From Otis tarda (lineage: Eukaryota; Chordata; Aves; Otidiformes; Otididae), in assembly GCA_026413225.1 (NCBI GenBank), contig CM048557.1:40231371-40295370 (forward strand): a stretch of 64,000 nucleotides of DNA, given 5' to 3'. Below, piece by piece: positions 25,301 through 38,857 of the stretch (its first letter is position 1; the number at the start of each line of letters is the position of its first letter). The notes below the pieces were generated by a model. The model did no database searches and was not told where the DNA came from. It worked only from the letters and a program-made list of their open reading frames with translations. A program made the position numbers and the translations under genes.

Positions 25301-28300
25301 GGTTTCCTATTTCTAATGTAAATGTAGGCAAAAGAAAGAACTTCATATTAGAAGTAAATAAACCTCACAGAATATAGGCCACATTTAGACCTATTTGTAT
25401 TAAGAGTATACAACTCTAAATTGTAAGGAAACAATCTTGCAATTTACAGACTGAATTTTGCTGAAGTTTTCTATAGAAACAGGATGCCTTAGAAATTTAA
25501 ACTATCTACTCTACTGAGATGTTATAGGCGAACTCCTGGAGTTGATATAGGCTCCCAAAAAGAAAAGGAAAACAGAAAGAAAAAGTGCTTTACCACTGCT
25601 TTTGGGCATATTCATCTTGGAAGCTGCTGAGAAAAAAAAAAAAAGACTATATCTCTTCCTAATTCCTTAGATCTAACATGTTTAAATACTGAAACTTACC
25701 CGTTAAATGCTGTGGCGATAAGTCTGTGGCTGGCAAACTTGCTCAAAAAGATAAAGTCTCTACAGTTTCTTTGCTAGTAATCTAGTTGTTTGTCATTACC
25801 ATTATTGTTGAAAGGAATCTAATTCTTAGACACACAAAAAAAAGGATATTCTGCTGCTCAGCTCTCTTCTGCCCTTACGAATGTCATCCTATCTTGCTGT
25901 TTTATGAATTACAGGAATGTGATCTTTATGTGACCTGAGAAAATTTGTGACTCAAACAATTATTCTTTCAAACATCTTTGCTGAGGTTTAAAAGTTCATA
26001 AAGTCTCATTTATAAGTTGTTTTGCACATGCCATTCTTTACATTTTAGATAATTCACATGATTTTAAGTAACTTGGATTTTTAAATAGTATTTCAATATG
26101 CAGTCTAGATTTATACTTTTTATTGAATAAGTATGTATGCCAGTGCACAAAATTTATTAATTATTGCTGTCTTATACATTTTTACAAAATGGTTGACATT
26201 TTCAGAAATTACGGATAAGATATTTGGCAAATCTGTAAAAGGAATTCTACTTGACAAAGCTATGATACTAATTTAAGAGGCTAAATCATTTCCACGGTTG
26301 CAAGGTCCTTACTGTTCCTATCATATATTTAAGAATATTCCCATCATTGTATCTAATTGCACAGAAAAAGTGAGCCATGAATTTACTCAAACTAATACTA
26401 ATTACTTTTTGCTAAATGTTTTTAATTTTTACCTTGTGAAGAAAGTTCATATAGCTTTTTATTATTCTTTTATGATATAAATTTTGGACTGTTTCTAATT
26501 AATGTGAGCAATCAGAATGCCACACTCTTTTCTCACTGTGGTGACTAGTCTTTGCTAGTAATTGAATGGTAGCCTTAAACAAGGTGAGGTCATGAAGCTT
26601 ATTTATCTGACACTGTGAATTCTATGCCTGTGTAAGAGGGAAAAAGGATGTTTTTTTGCCCTCAGGGTATTAGTCATGGTCCATAGGTTCGTGGGAAAAA
26701 TGTAGGAAGTCTCACAAGTTTGTTCCTATTATTTCAATTTTTCTTAGACTTCATTTGAATCCCAAAGTGAATTTTCTATTATTCCTTTGAAGGGTGCATA
26801 GGAGGGTACCAACAGTCTTTGAGGAGCAACACCTGCAGTTGCATTCAAAGGCATGACTTTTCCAAGCAGTTTCTGAGCTGCCTGGTATTGTCTCAGGAAG
26901 GATAAAGGCCTAGGTTTTTTACCTGACTGGCAGAACATTCCACCACCAATAGAACTCTAAACATTGTTTTAGAAGTAATGAGTCCTGCTGGTTTCATCCT
27001 GCAAGACCTTGAAATCCCACAGGGCAATGTGGTTAGAAATAAAACAGAAGGCTGAGGCTTTTAATGAGTTTCCTATCCACAGATGCCATCAAGCTTTTAT
27101 ACTATTCATTTTATTTCTACAGCTTCAACAAAGGAACCCAGAGTTGTGGGCAATACTCTGACAAGAGCAGTTCACAAACTTGGCAGAAATCTAGAGTTTA
27201 GACAATAAAAGATCATTGAGAGAAGTAAAAGAAAAAACAAAATAATAAAAAATGAACTTAAATATGGGATACTTTACTTACAAAAAGTGAACATACTGCA
27301 ATTCAGACAAGCTAAACTGCTTGAAGCATAGAATGAGGATATGACTACAGGTTTCCATGATGTTACAGAGGTTATGATGACAAAGAAAAGTGAACTGAAT
27401 AGGGCCAGTGAGAGGTCAGTGTGCATTTTGGGAATGTCCTTCAGTCAAGCAATATTAAATTGACCATTCTCAAATTCTTAACTGTGTGCGGATCTTAACT
27501 ATTTCAAGTCTTCCATACAGTCAGAGAAAATGAAGAATGTTAATGAAGAAGCAGTTTCTCTCTTGTGAAAAGATGAGAGTGAAAGCATCTATGCCTACAT
27601 ACAGGGACGTAGAATACGCATTTGTGAGTTTGGGAGACACTACATTTTATATTACATTTTCCCCATTTCACCTCTTTCTCTTTCACCTCTTTCTGGGATT
27701 TTCTTAAAGGAAGATCCTGGAACAAATGTGGCATAAAGAAGTCCATAGTCCATGGAGCTCCAGTCCAGATTGGATAATGTTGTGCTGATTACTCTTTATT
27801 TACCCCTAGTAAAATTGTGGAAGATTTTGTGACTCTAAGAGTAAACAGACTCCACAGATTGAAAAACTTGTCTTTCATCTCATCCTCTCACCCCCTGTTC
27901 AAACACAAACTAAAATTGTCATTGAGAAGCACATATTTTCTTCTCAGTAGTTTCTTCCTGCAGTTGTGATGAACAAGTCTATGTTGAATGCTCTTGTGAG
28001 CATGGTCCAAATCAGTTCAAATGCCGGAAATTACATTCACTGTAACTGCACCCCATTTTATGAAAAGAGCTATTTTTCTAAGATTTCCAGTACAATTTAG
28101 CAGTCTTGGGAGCTTTCATCAAAAGATATAGATCCACTATAAACCCAGTATCCATGGAGAATAGTTTTCCACCTACTTTGAGTTCAGTTCAACTCAGTGG
28201 TTTTTAAGTGGCAAAGCTATTGGTGATGTATAAAAAATAAACATTTCTCAAACCAGTAACAGCATGGACTCCTCAGGTGCACGCAATGCACAGTTGTACT

Positions 28301-28890
28301 CTGAAATTTAAGATTTGTCTTTGTTTTAGTTCTCATTGGTAAAAGAAAATATACAATCTGCAAAAAAAAACTTTACAGGCTGTGGAGAGCTAGAAGAACA
28401 GATTATAAGTAGTCATAATCTTTTCCTGTTCAGCTTTAAATTCTGAAAATGGCGTTTACTTCCTACCTAGATGTATATGTCTGTAATTTCAGCTGTGGAC
28501 TCTAAACATTGAGTCAGGCTCAGCCTATTGACTTAGTCATGGCCAAGTAGGTTGAAACAGAGAAGAGATGAGTTCAAATACCTTAAACTACTGTGTACTT
28601 TCATTCTAAGAATTTTCCAGGGCTCTCAGAAGCACTTACACAATCAGTGTTTCGAGCTCCACATTTTGGCACTTCTCAAATCTGAACATCTCTCGTTCTG
28701 TCTTCTGTTAGTATCTTACACTAATTAGCTGTACAATGTTTAAGGTTTACTATTTAATATTGAAAGGAGACTACCATTCCACCCTCATGCTGTCTTTGAA
28801 ATTTTTCTCTCTTTTTTTTTAAAAAAAAATATGTATTACTTATAATGCTGTCATAAAGACAGCATTTAGCAATGGAAGAATTGACTTTTA

Positions 28891-28965
28891 AAGAATATAT
28901 ATGTACATATATGCTACATAATCATATATGCATGCATATACATATGTACATAATCAAATATATCG
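28891..28965. repeat. AT-rich cluster with two perfect 16 bp palindromes
   Basis: ATATATGTACATATAT (28897-28912) and TATATGCATGCATATA (28925-28940) are each perfect palindromes, 12 bp apart, followed by CATATGTACATA. This is TA-type low-complexity sequence that could extrude cruciforms. There is no evidence of a functional role. Confidence 0.8.
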
Positions 28966-30179
28966 TTACTATTACCAGACCTCATTTGTACAGAGCAAAA
29001 TAATGTAGGATTGTAGTGTTTTACTTTTTTAATGGAAACTTCAAGCTCACTGTAAATTAAATTAAGCAGTATCTAATGTATAATGCTGCCAGCAATGATT
29101 AACTAGACATCAACTGATAATTCCCAATGTTTGTTATGTATTACAGCTTTTAAAATAAAATTGAAGTTACTTAATAATCAGCTGATATATATTAAATATA
29201 TAGCCTGCAACTACACATTCTTACCACTTCTACCTAAATGCTTACTCCCATATTCCCCTCCGCAGAGTTCAATTCAACACCTTTTGAAATTAATTAGCAC
29301 TTTTGCAATTAAATGTTGGCATTTCTTAAATGTGAGTGTCTCTCCTGTGTTAGTATTTTACTAACAATGAGCAAATCATACTTACTGATTGTAGCATCTA
29401 GTTTTGTACCAAAGTCTAAAATTAGATTCCAGCCCTTTAACTGAATCTACAGCAGCATATGTGTCTACTCAGCACTCCAGTCACTTCAAATACTCTCTGG
29501 TTTGGTATGGGAACCTTGAGTACAACATAAGGTTTTGTCAGTTTGGTATTCGGGGCATAGACTAATTTTCTAAATGTGTCTATAGTGTCTATTATAATTT
29601 GGTAATATCCTGAAAAAGCCATTCAATATTTAGTAATGGGAATGAAGGAAAATGAATATTAAAGGAATAATGGTAAATGAATGTTTTGCTCAGTTTAAGC
29701 TTATATGGCTCTTTATGGTAAAGCCACTAAAATTCTTTTTTTTGTCTTTCAGTACCGTTCACACTGAAAAAAAGGAAATAATTAAAATAATAAAGAAGGT
29801 ATATTGAATGGGTGTTTAAAAAAATGTTGCAAATTATGTTTTTTTTTTCTAGTTGAGTGCAAGTTTAAGTGCTAACTAGTATTTTGAATGCTTACCATGA
29901 TATATCAAACAGCATGTGCTTTCTATTTATATTGGTTACCAATCTCAATATTCAGAGGAAGAGCGTATAAAGTTAACAAGCAATTATTTGGCAAATTAAT
30001 ACTCAACAACCCTGAGTAAATAGGAAGTTTGAAACCTATCTGTTATACAGCTACTTTAATTTGCATAGCACACTGGTGTGTTTGCTTTGCAAATACTTTG
30101 CAATGAATCATCATTTGTACTATACAGTCCAAAGAAAAGCAATCAAAATTCACAGCAAGACAATGAAATTAATTATAAC

Positions 30180-30600
30180 TGTTGAATTCTGTGGTGGTAA
30201 TTCCTCCTCATGCAGGAAGATTAATTGCATTGCACTTTCCTTGCACTCCACTAAATGATCTGATGAATGTATAATCATTTACAGATTTCTCAAATGCTGA
30301 AAATTGATTACCTTTGATTAGCTCTGATCTGCACAAAGAGCTCTGACAGAGTATCAGTGAAACATTACAACATTACAGACAAAGTAACAAATGATTTAAT
30401 TACCAGTGTGCTTATTAATGTTAGATTCCCTGCAGTGATCCTGGCAAATCAGGGGCCTGTAATAGACCTGTGGGTTTCACTGAATTCCATTAGGGTTTAA
30501 ATAATATTTCTCACTATTTTTCAAATCCTTCTTTTCATGGCTTCTTAATAACTCTAATTAATTCTAATTTGCACAAAAATCCATTGCATCTCCATAAACT
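30180..30600. other. Candidate conserved non-coding element
   Basis: This stretch is not simple repeat and not recognisable transposon, and is unusually rich in homeodomain-type cores and evenly mixed AT-rich words: GATTAATTGCATTGCA, GATTACCTTTGATTAG, GATTTAATTACC, TGCTTATTAATG, CTAATTAATTCTAATTTGC. Such wording is typical of vertebrate enhancers conserved around developmental genes. Conservation itself cannot be seen from one sequence, so this is inference only. Confidence 0.25.
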
Positions 30601-31190
30601 TTTAATTAGATGTAAAGTAAGATAAGTCACCGCTTTAAGAGACTGGGGAAAATGCAAACTGTGGCTTTATGTGCTTCAAATAAGTTTTTTTCATTAACAA
30701 AATATATTTCTCTATAAAGCCTTTTAATGAAAGTTAGAATAATTTTGAATTAGGCATATGGTCCAGCTATGTACTTTTAGTTGCAAACATAATAAGAGTT
30801 GCTTATACACGAAGTGAATGAAAAGACAGGATGGTAAAATGTTTAGCTAACTAAATGGTAAACATAATATTAATACTTTTTAATGTATTGCCAATATATA
30901 CATTCACTCATTTTGTTAATTGTAGTAGATAAAACACTCTGATTAAGCAGCTACACTGTACACTGAAAGACTATTTGAAAATGAAATAGCAAGGGAACAC
31001 TAGCCCAGTTACAGACCATGCTGAATGTTGTTGGCACAAACAAATCAGGCTTTTCTACACTTATGCTCGTGAACACTTAGATCAGTTCAGATTGGCAGCT
31101 TCTTTGGTTTTCCCTGGTTTTGTGTCATTATATATGACATTAAATTATTATGAAGCAATGACAATGAAAACCCAGATGATCAGAGAAGTC

Positions 31191-31217
31191 AAACAGAGCT
31201 CAAATTAAGCTCTGTTT
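31191..31217. repeat. Perfect 10 bp inverted repeat
   Basis: AAACAGAGCT (31191-31200) and AGCTCTGTTT (31208-31217) are exact reverse complements separated by a 7 nt loop. This is a stable small stem-loop if transcribed, but too short for a microRNA precursor. Confidence 0.75.
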
Positions 31218-32872
31218 CTGCAAGTGTTTCTTAGAGAAAAAAAAAATAAATGTAGGTAATTAAAAGCTTATTTAACACTGAAGTACTAATACATAGACAA
31301 TTTAGAATAATATTTTTGTATTTCAATTGTGTAGGAAAGGAGTGACTGTAATATTGCAGGTGTTACTTTGTCATTCGTAATGCACAAGACGGAAAACTTA
31401 GAAAACAGAAATATTCAACCCCCAGTGTGGATGATTACATTTATTACATTCACTGCTGTCAGCAGCTGAAAAGCTATCCATCACACTGAAACAGCGATGA
31501 GAGTCAGAAGTCTCATTTTGTGGAGAAATATTGAAGTCAGATTGTTGATGTCAAAAGTCAAACTCTAGTTCAGCTATCTGTTTTATGAATCTGACTGAGA
31601 CACATTGTGCCTGTGTTCAAACTGATATCTAGCAGAGCTCATTTTAGCAAATGTGTGATTTAGAAGTCAGAAAAACATTCGTACCAGCAAAATATTAAGA
31701 GGAAACTGATAGGGCACTCAACTGCTTTTATAGTTAAATATCGCATCATTCAATAATAATGTAACATTTATTTTTCACTGATGGTTAGAAACTTATTGTG
31801 TATGATAAAAATGACATTATTGTACTTGCATACAGTAGACACAAAAATATTTTATAAATGCACAAAAGCATTTGAAATATGACCACTTTTACCACAACAA
31901 CATAGACTTTTCTGTTGGCATCAGCATATTCTTTTTTCAATTTTTTTTTTGATACACATACATGTATATACGAGGAATGATACATTCAACTAGTTTCAAA
32001 AGGCAAGTAGAAGACTTACACAGAGGTATACTGACATAAGGATGAAGCAGTGCCCATACAATAGCTGAGTGAGAAAATCCAGTGTAGACATGATGAGAAA
32101 AAAGGAATGTTTTAAGCCCTGAAAGACTGATTACACGTTCACCATTGGAATTATCTGTCTTTACCGACCGCAGCTACCTTTCGCTGTCCTTCGATAGCAT
32201 AAGTAGGATCCTTAGAAAAGCAGTACTGAATAAAAAAGTCTAACATCGTGTATTCTCAACTCTGCCTAATTCTTCAGGTCTGACTTCTGAAAAAGTGAAA
32301 TAAATCGACTGCCTCTTTTAATGTAACTAGAATTTTTAAAACAGAATTTTAGAAATAATTGGGAGGAAAGCAGGTTCTGGGTAATAAATTGTACTCCATT
32401 GAAAAACACTAAAAATAAATCAAGAAATGTACTCACAGCTTGGGGAGTACTACTTAATATGAGTATCTTCAGTAGTTTACATTGAATATTTTAAAAGCAT
32501 TTCTTAAGGAAGGTGCTTTGTAGCTGAGAGAAAAACGTATGCACTACACGTTACTGAACTTGCTACCGTCACTGCAGATTTTGTTCTGTTTAACAAAAAC
32601 AAGCACAGTTTGTGAATTCAAGTCAGGGAGTTCCTTTTATTTTTGCTAATTTCACCATCCTTTCTCTTTTTAAGCACAGCCCTCAGGGTACATGATGTAA
32701 TGGTCACCATTATAGTACAGAACAGGAAAAAAGGGTATCATGAAACGCAGGATTGAATGGTATTCTTAGAAAAGAAAAATCTATGCCAGATTTTTTCCAA
32801 GGGAGCTCTACTCAAAAACAAACAAATATGCAGCTAGTGTACAAAGCTTCTTGAATCATCATTAGTGGTTAG

Positions 32873-32887
32873 AAAAAAAAAAAAAAA
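32873..32887. repeat. A15 tract
   Basis: A run of 15 A is followed about 25 bp later by a second A-run near 32914. I see no retroposon body upstream, so this is listed as simple repeat. Confidence 0.9.
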
Positions 32888-35800
32888 TTGGCAGAAAGAA
32901 AGTGGACGGTTGAAAAAAAAAAAAGCCAAAATGGAAGGACTAATTCAATGATACCAGATGTAACACATGACTGTGGGGATTGAAGGGTCATGAGTTTGAG
33001 TCAAAACTCAACTTCGAGTTAATTGGCTGGCAGTGGGGCTGCACAAATTGCAGAGATAGAGTACTTGTTTCCTAGTGCAGGAGGTCAGCCTTCTTATGCA
33101 TTTGCACTCTTTGCATGGCATCCAAGAACTAACACTTGTATTTGCTAGAAAAGAGTTTGCTGGCTTGTCATCTTTTTAAGTAGAAGAAAAAGAACTGGCT
33201 GAGTATAACACAGAAAGACATGTTTAAAATTATTCAAAAGCTGCTCTGTCTTGAACTGCATGTATTTCCCTCCTCGATTTTTTGTCCCTGCAAACAATCC
33301 AGAAAACACATGGTACACAATAGTTTCGGGAAATATTTTAGCCCAGCACTATGAATTCATTGATATGAAAACCATATAAAAATACAAAAAATACATAATC
33401 TCAACATATTTTCCCTTTGAAAAGACCAATATAGTTCTTTCCACCTTATCCAAGTTGAAATGTTATTATGTTTAAAAGAGGTATATAATTGCAGTTACTG
33501 ACTTTGCTGGGGAAAAAAAAAATATAAATGTTCCTTAAAACATTTAAATGGGTAAGTGGGAAGAAATTTTTTAAAAAAGCTTCTAGCTGTGTGCGTGGAA
33601 ACTCTGGCTATGTGCCCGAGACATACAGCAAAAAACAACATATGGAACTCACCAGTTCCTAAAATCCCTTTCCACAAAATTCATGCCACTCCTCACCACA
33701 ATAAAATGACTCACGGAGGGGTGTGTTTTATGCCTCCCAGGCAGAACTCCATAGTCCACAATTAGTCTATCTATTGAAAGGCCAAAATACCTTATTGTTT
33801 TACTTGCTGTATAATTATCTGTTATGATGAACTGTGATTCTAAGGACTATTGTCCCTAGGCTTGGATCTGTGTGTGGAGTGGTTCCCTGGCTGAGACCCA
33901 GGAGTGGACCTTCCATTTAGAATCCATGCCTGAGTGATTTCTCCAGTCTCTCCACGGCTGGCTGAAACAGGGACTGTTTCTGCATGATTTCTTGGGTTGA
34001 TGAGAAGCAATTATGCCTTAAATGAAGTCATTCATGTCTGCCATTTTGTTTGCATATTTTTCAGCATTCACCTGTTATTAGACCTGTTTCTAAACTGTAA
34101 ACTAGTTTCAAGTAGACTTTTGTGTCTAAAGCAGTTTGGTAATCAGAAAAAATATATATGTAATGTTTTCTTCACAAAGCACTCAAGCAGGAAATCTAAT
34201 GGACTGATTTAGAAGAAAAATAGCATTTAAGAATGTCCCAGGCATTTCATTTCTGAAGCGATAATGTATAAAGATAATAAACTTGAGATTTTAACTAAGA
34301 TTGTTAATGTGTATTCTTTAAAGGACCTCATCTGGAGGAAAAGATTGCCAAAACAGTTACTTTATGCCATTTAAAGCCAGAATCCAGTAATACTGGTAGT
34401 GTAAACCAAATACTTTTTTAATATTTAAGAATGTATTTGCATCTAAGGCAAGCTATTATGTGCCATTTTTCATAACTCCTCTTGAAATGTATAAAAACTT
34501 TAAATAGCTAGATATTCTGCAAGGCATTTATTTCTGCCTTAAATTATTACAAAAATTCCTTCACTATGTATAGAATCTTCTAAGTATTTATCAAATAATT
34601 TTCTACTTTCGTTCTCAGTGTCTGGTAGGGCTTTTCCACAAAGCAGTTTCCAAGGTGATGTTAGGTACAATGCTGATAAAAGGTAGCCATGTCATGAAAA
34701 CAAATACTGTAGAAAGAGCTTTGTCAATTTGTATTAAGCTGGATATATTTTATGCTAATTTACCAAATCTTTTGTTGATTTGTCAGGCTTCTGAATGCTT
34801 TTTCTTTTAATGAAGATGAGTGAATTTTGATAGGTGCAATTTATGTCTGAGAATCTCCTCCCAAGAAACAAATTACTTTGTCACATTTTCCCCATGGTAA
34901 ATATAAAAGACAAAAAAATATGTAGGCCTGACAGATCTTTATATAATTGTAAAGCTTAAAACACAAACCAATTTTCAGATATTTGAATGAATTATGTGTG
35001 TAGATCGCTGATTAAAACTGTAAATGTACTTTGAAAAAAACCACTCTTTTCATATTGAACAATCTCTATAGCTAAATATAATGAAATTAAACTGACAATA
35101 CACTTTGGTTTTTTTTGTTTTGTATTTTGTTTAATTTATATAAAACATTGGAAGGAAGTTGTGAGTAGTTTTGAAGTGCATAATTTATCTGGGTAGAAAA
35201 GGGTTTTTTATTGTTGTTGTGGGCTGTTTTTTTAGAAGAGACTTGTACTAAGGTGACCTCTACTGTTTAAAAAATAGGCTTGCAAAAGCACCCCTCCTAA
35301 ATCATCCAACAATCCTAAATTGCCAAGACAGACATGGATACTGCTGTGCTTAAAACTATTTGCTTAATTCACTGCTGTTTGGATTACTACAAATGATTTT
35401 AAGGTTTCTTTCTCATGCATTGGAAAGTTCCCCTGCCATTTACCTCCTAGCCATTTGCGTGCAAATTCTGCCTGTACTGGGATCTCTGCCATTAAATTTT
35501 CTTCACACTGAAGGGTTTTCTCTGCTCCTGGCGGGGCAAAGTCATGACCCAGAAAAAAATTGATTCATGAATTCTCAGGGTGCAACTAAAGAAGAGAGGA
35601 AATATGCCTTGGCTGAGCTCCTACTAGTGACAATTTAAAACCTGTAATTAGTTTGGATTCAAGCTGCAAAAGGAATCTGAATTTAAAATGCATTAATTCA
35701 AACTGATATATTAACTTTAACAAAGTAGATCTCTTATTAGGTAGAATCATTATTACAGTCTGTTTAGCTAACTGTTGGATTCCAGACTTTATTAACTTAA

Positions 35801-37354
35801 ATTTTATTAGAAAATGCAAGTAATTGGTGCTGAACACTTTATCTATGTGATGGTTTTCCTGGTGAAACAGAACTTTTTATTGGGGTTAGTTAGCTTTAAC
35901 ACCTCAGTTATGGATTCTATTTTTGTAAATTCTCATCATCCACATGCTGCACAATGGCTGAGGCCACTTACCCCCTGCTGATATCAGGACCCCACATCCC
36001 CTTTAGCTAACTCCCTGACATTTCTATGAACTACACAGCTGAAATGTTATACAGTAATTAATGTTGATCCTAGCACACACACAGCCTCCAGTACAAATTA
36101 GGATAGAAAAGGTTATCATAATATTTTGCTAGTCTGTTTGGTAGACTTGAATTGCTCCCTGTGGGGGACAAACAAAAAAGGTATTTTTAAGATTTACATG
36201 ATGAAGGAGCATCCAGATATTTTATTCAAGTAAAGTAAAGACTATGTCAAACATTTAAACTAGGAATAGTTAGCCTTGCTGTTCACATGTTTCGATACCT
36301 GCAAAGTAGCAGTTCTATTAGGAGTAGTTTGTGGTATGTGTTTTTGCAGATGAAGAGATGTATGGTGACTGAAACTCTTAACTAAAGCTCTGTTATCTTG
36401 TGGAGTTCAAATCCAGGTACAACTAGCAGCTGGATCATCTCGGACTGTCAGTGGTGTCTGAAAAACACCCAGAGACTAAATAATTTAGATTACACCATTC
36501 TGACCTGTATAATTGTTTAAATGAGTAATGCAGCCACTAACTGAAAGAGGTCAACCATCTGTAGAGGAAACATAGAATTTGGTTTCATTTCCAAACAAAC
36601 TTTTGAAGCACAATACTGTGGGAGGTAGGAAAAAGTCTGCTGACAGATCAACGACTTATCTGCTACACCAAGGTTAAAACTTCTATCACTTGCAGAAAGC
36701 ACAGTTAATAGAAAATGCTCCTGGGAGAGCAGGTTTAGCACAAATAAAGTTTGATCCATTCAATAGGCCATAAATTTTCTTTTTTTATTTTCTATGGTTT
36801 ACCATGAATTTGTCTTAAACAGTTATGATTAGTATTGATGGATTATTACTACTCATTAAGGAAGACCACAATCTTACTTAAATATTTTCTAAGAAATTAG
36901 ATTCATCATGGAATTGCTGAAAAGTATATGGCTTGTCAGTTTTCTTTTCAGGAAAGAAAAAACCCTATGAAAATTGCTGCTAGATTAGGAATTACAATTC
37001 GATATCTTTTCTGAAACTGCGAAGAGAACAGGTTTCTCATCCTGAAGCAGGCATTTATGTGTATTTTTGTTATTTAGCACATGTAAATATGTAATATTTG
37101 CCTTCCCACTCACATGTTAATATGCCCATTTTCATAAGTAATGAAGAATTTTTGCATGAGTAAGGGTTTGGGTTTTTTTTCGATTTAAATTCCAAGGTAC
37201 AGTTCTTCTCACTAGTTTGTGCACAACATTCCCAATGATTAATGTATAATTTTGATAGTATGCATAGTAGACATAGCTGCATCAAAGTTTTTCCCTGTCA
37301 TTTTCTGTATTTTTTTTTTTTTAGAGAATATATTTTATATGCAGACTGAACCTT

Positions 37355-37378
37355 GCTTAACACTGTGCTTAACACTGC
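37355..37378. repeat. 12 bp tandem duplication
   Basis: GCTTAACACTGT is followed directly by GCTTAACACTGC, two copies differing only in the last base. Confidence 0.9.
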
Positions 37379-38301
37379 ACAAGATTGCAACTTGACAAAC
37401 ATATATTATTGAATGATGCCATTCATCACATTCAGAAACAGAAGTGAAGGCCAATTCCGTTTAACAGACAGTGTGAGGACTGCTGCTGAATGCACAAATG
37501 GTGCTCTGTAAATGTTCCCCCACTCATTTATTTAGGCCCTCTTAAAAGAGAACTGTTCTTTAGAGATGGTAGACAAGGATCTAAGATTTCATATTAAAAT
37601 GTAAAAGGATCATACTTTTCCCTGAAAATATGCTTGAACTCATATAAGCTCATAGAAATCAATATAAACTGATGAGCAGAGGAAAACCATTGTCCTTTCT
37701 CACCCAGTGGTGAAATTAAACTTTGTGCTTGTACAGATACAGTCCTTTTATATCAGTAACAGAATAAACTTGGGGATTATCCCAAAGCAAGGTTTACCAG
37801 TCCTCCCCCAAAATTCTTACTTAGTGGGACACTAGGACAATGTTCATGCAAACCAATACAATAGGAAAAGAAACACGTCTGTGCCTGAGAAGATATTAAA
37901 CCTTTTGAAATTAGGACTGAGCTCTGCAGACCCAGATTAGTAAAAAATCTTCATCACAGATCTTTGAATTAGCCTGTCCCTTTGTTTACTTTCTCTCTGA
38001 ACTCTTTGCTGTTCAATGTCCTAAATCAAAGAGGTAAGGAATAAATTATGCCCCTCCTGAGACTACTTTGTCACCAGAGGCAGGTTTAAATATAGATTTG
38101 GGAGAACCCAGAACCTATCTTCTCTAGCTTCTGGTTAAATATTCTAGGCATTATAATATAATGTATCTAAAATATTTTGGCCTCCAGAGACATAGTAAAA
38201 CAAAACATAAAGGGATAATTTGAGAGTCAGTCAAGAATAAAAGCATGAACTGTAAATCTCAGCTTTTCCTGAGCATCTCTGACTTCAGAGAGTCTTGACA
38301 G

Positions 38302-38850
38302 ATGTATCTCAAGGAGGGTATACCTGTCCTGGTGAGACCCTACTTGGAGTACTGCCTCCAGCTCTGGAGCCCTCAGCACAGGAAAGACATGAACCAGTTG
38401 GAGAAGGTCCAGAGGAGGGCCACAAAAATGATCAGAGGGGTGGAACACCTATCCTATGAAGAAAAGCTGAGAGAGTTGGGGTTGTTCAGCCTGGAGAAGA
38501 GAATGCTCCTGGCAGACCTTATTGCAGCCTTCCAGTATTTAAAGGGGGCCTATAAGAAAGACAGGGATAAACTTTTTAGCAGGGCCTGTAGTGATAGGAC
38601 AAGGAGTAACGGTTTTAAACTGAAAGAGGGCAGATTTAGACTAGATATAAAGCAGAATTTTTTTTTTACAGTGGGAGTGGTGAAGCACTGTAACAAGTTG
38701 CCCAGAGAGGTGGTGGATGCCCCATCTCTGGAGTTGTTCAAGGTCAGGCTGGATGGGGCTCTGAGCAACTTGATCTATTTGAAGGTGTCCCTGCTCACTA
38801 CAGGACTAGATGACCTTTATAGGTCCCTTCTAACTCAAACCGTTCTATGA
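38302..38850 (+). pseudogene. CR1 ORF2 C-terminal fragment, stop codon lost
   Basis: An uninterrupted frame of 182 codons encodes the region downstream of the reverse transcriptase domain. Key conserved stretches are PYLEYCLQLWSPQH (about residues 13-26), KVQRRATKMIRG (about 36-47), LRELGLFSLEKR (about 56-67), ACSDRTRSNGFKLKEGRFRLD (about 95-115) and LPREVVDAPSLE. In CR1 the protein normally ends just after the GALSNLI-type motif. Here that motif is followed by TAT (38776-38778) where a TAG is expected, so the frame runs on into the 3' UTR. The apparent start ATG lies at or just outside the element edge and is not a native start. This is repeat-derived and should not be annotated as a host gene. 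Confidence 0.85.
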
Positions 38851-38857
38851 TTCTGTA
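38305..38857 (+). mobile_element. 5'-truncated CR1 LINE
   Basis: A plus-strand chicken-repeat-1 copy holds the end of ORF2 and the 3' UTR. Diagnostic segments are GGTGAGACCCTACTTGGAGT near the start, GACTAGATGACCTTTATAGG near the end, and a TTCTATGATTCTGT tail, the CR1-type 3' terminus used in place of poly(A). The reverse transcriptase core and everything upstream are missing, the usual fate of CR1 insertions, so the copy cannot move. No clear target duplication is visible; CR1 often makes none. Divergence is moderate: the frame is still open, which suggests a younger insertion than the relic at 5.3 kb. Confidence 0.95.

Larger units (their letters stand above)
16036..30179. other. AT-rich non-coding sequence
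   Basis: About 14 kb has no supportable gene. The longest open frame is 115 codons on the minus strand (24322-24669). It has no recognisable domain and is not bounded by convincing splice sites. Slightly more GC-rich patches (about 19480-20060 and 20760-20960) could be old repeats or conserved non-coding sequence but carry no diagnostic motif. Simple repeats and small palindromes inside this stretch are listed separately. Confidence 0.65.
30601..38304. other. AT-rich non-coding sequence
   Basis: No gene is supported. Open frames stay below about 85 codons with no domain. The stretch holds A-tracts (15 A at 32873-32887), a perfect 10 bp hairpin at 31191-31217 and a 12 bp tandem duplication near 37355-37378. 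No recognisable mobile element is seen until the CR1 copy that begins near 38305. Confidence 0.65.

Noticed and set aside
31191-31217. microRNA precursor
   Set aside because: A stem of 10 bp with a 7 nt loop is far shorter than a Drosha/Dicer substrate, and the flanks do not extend the pairing.
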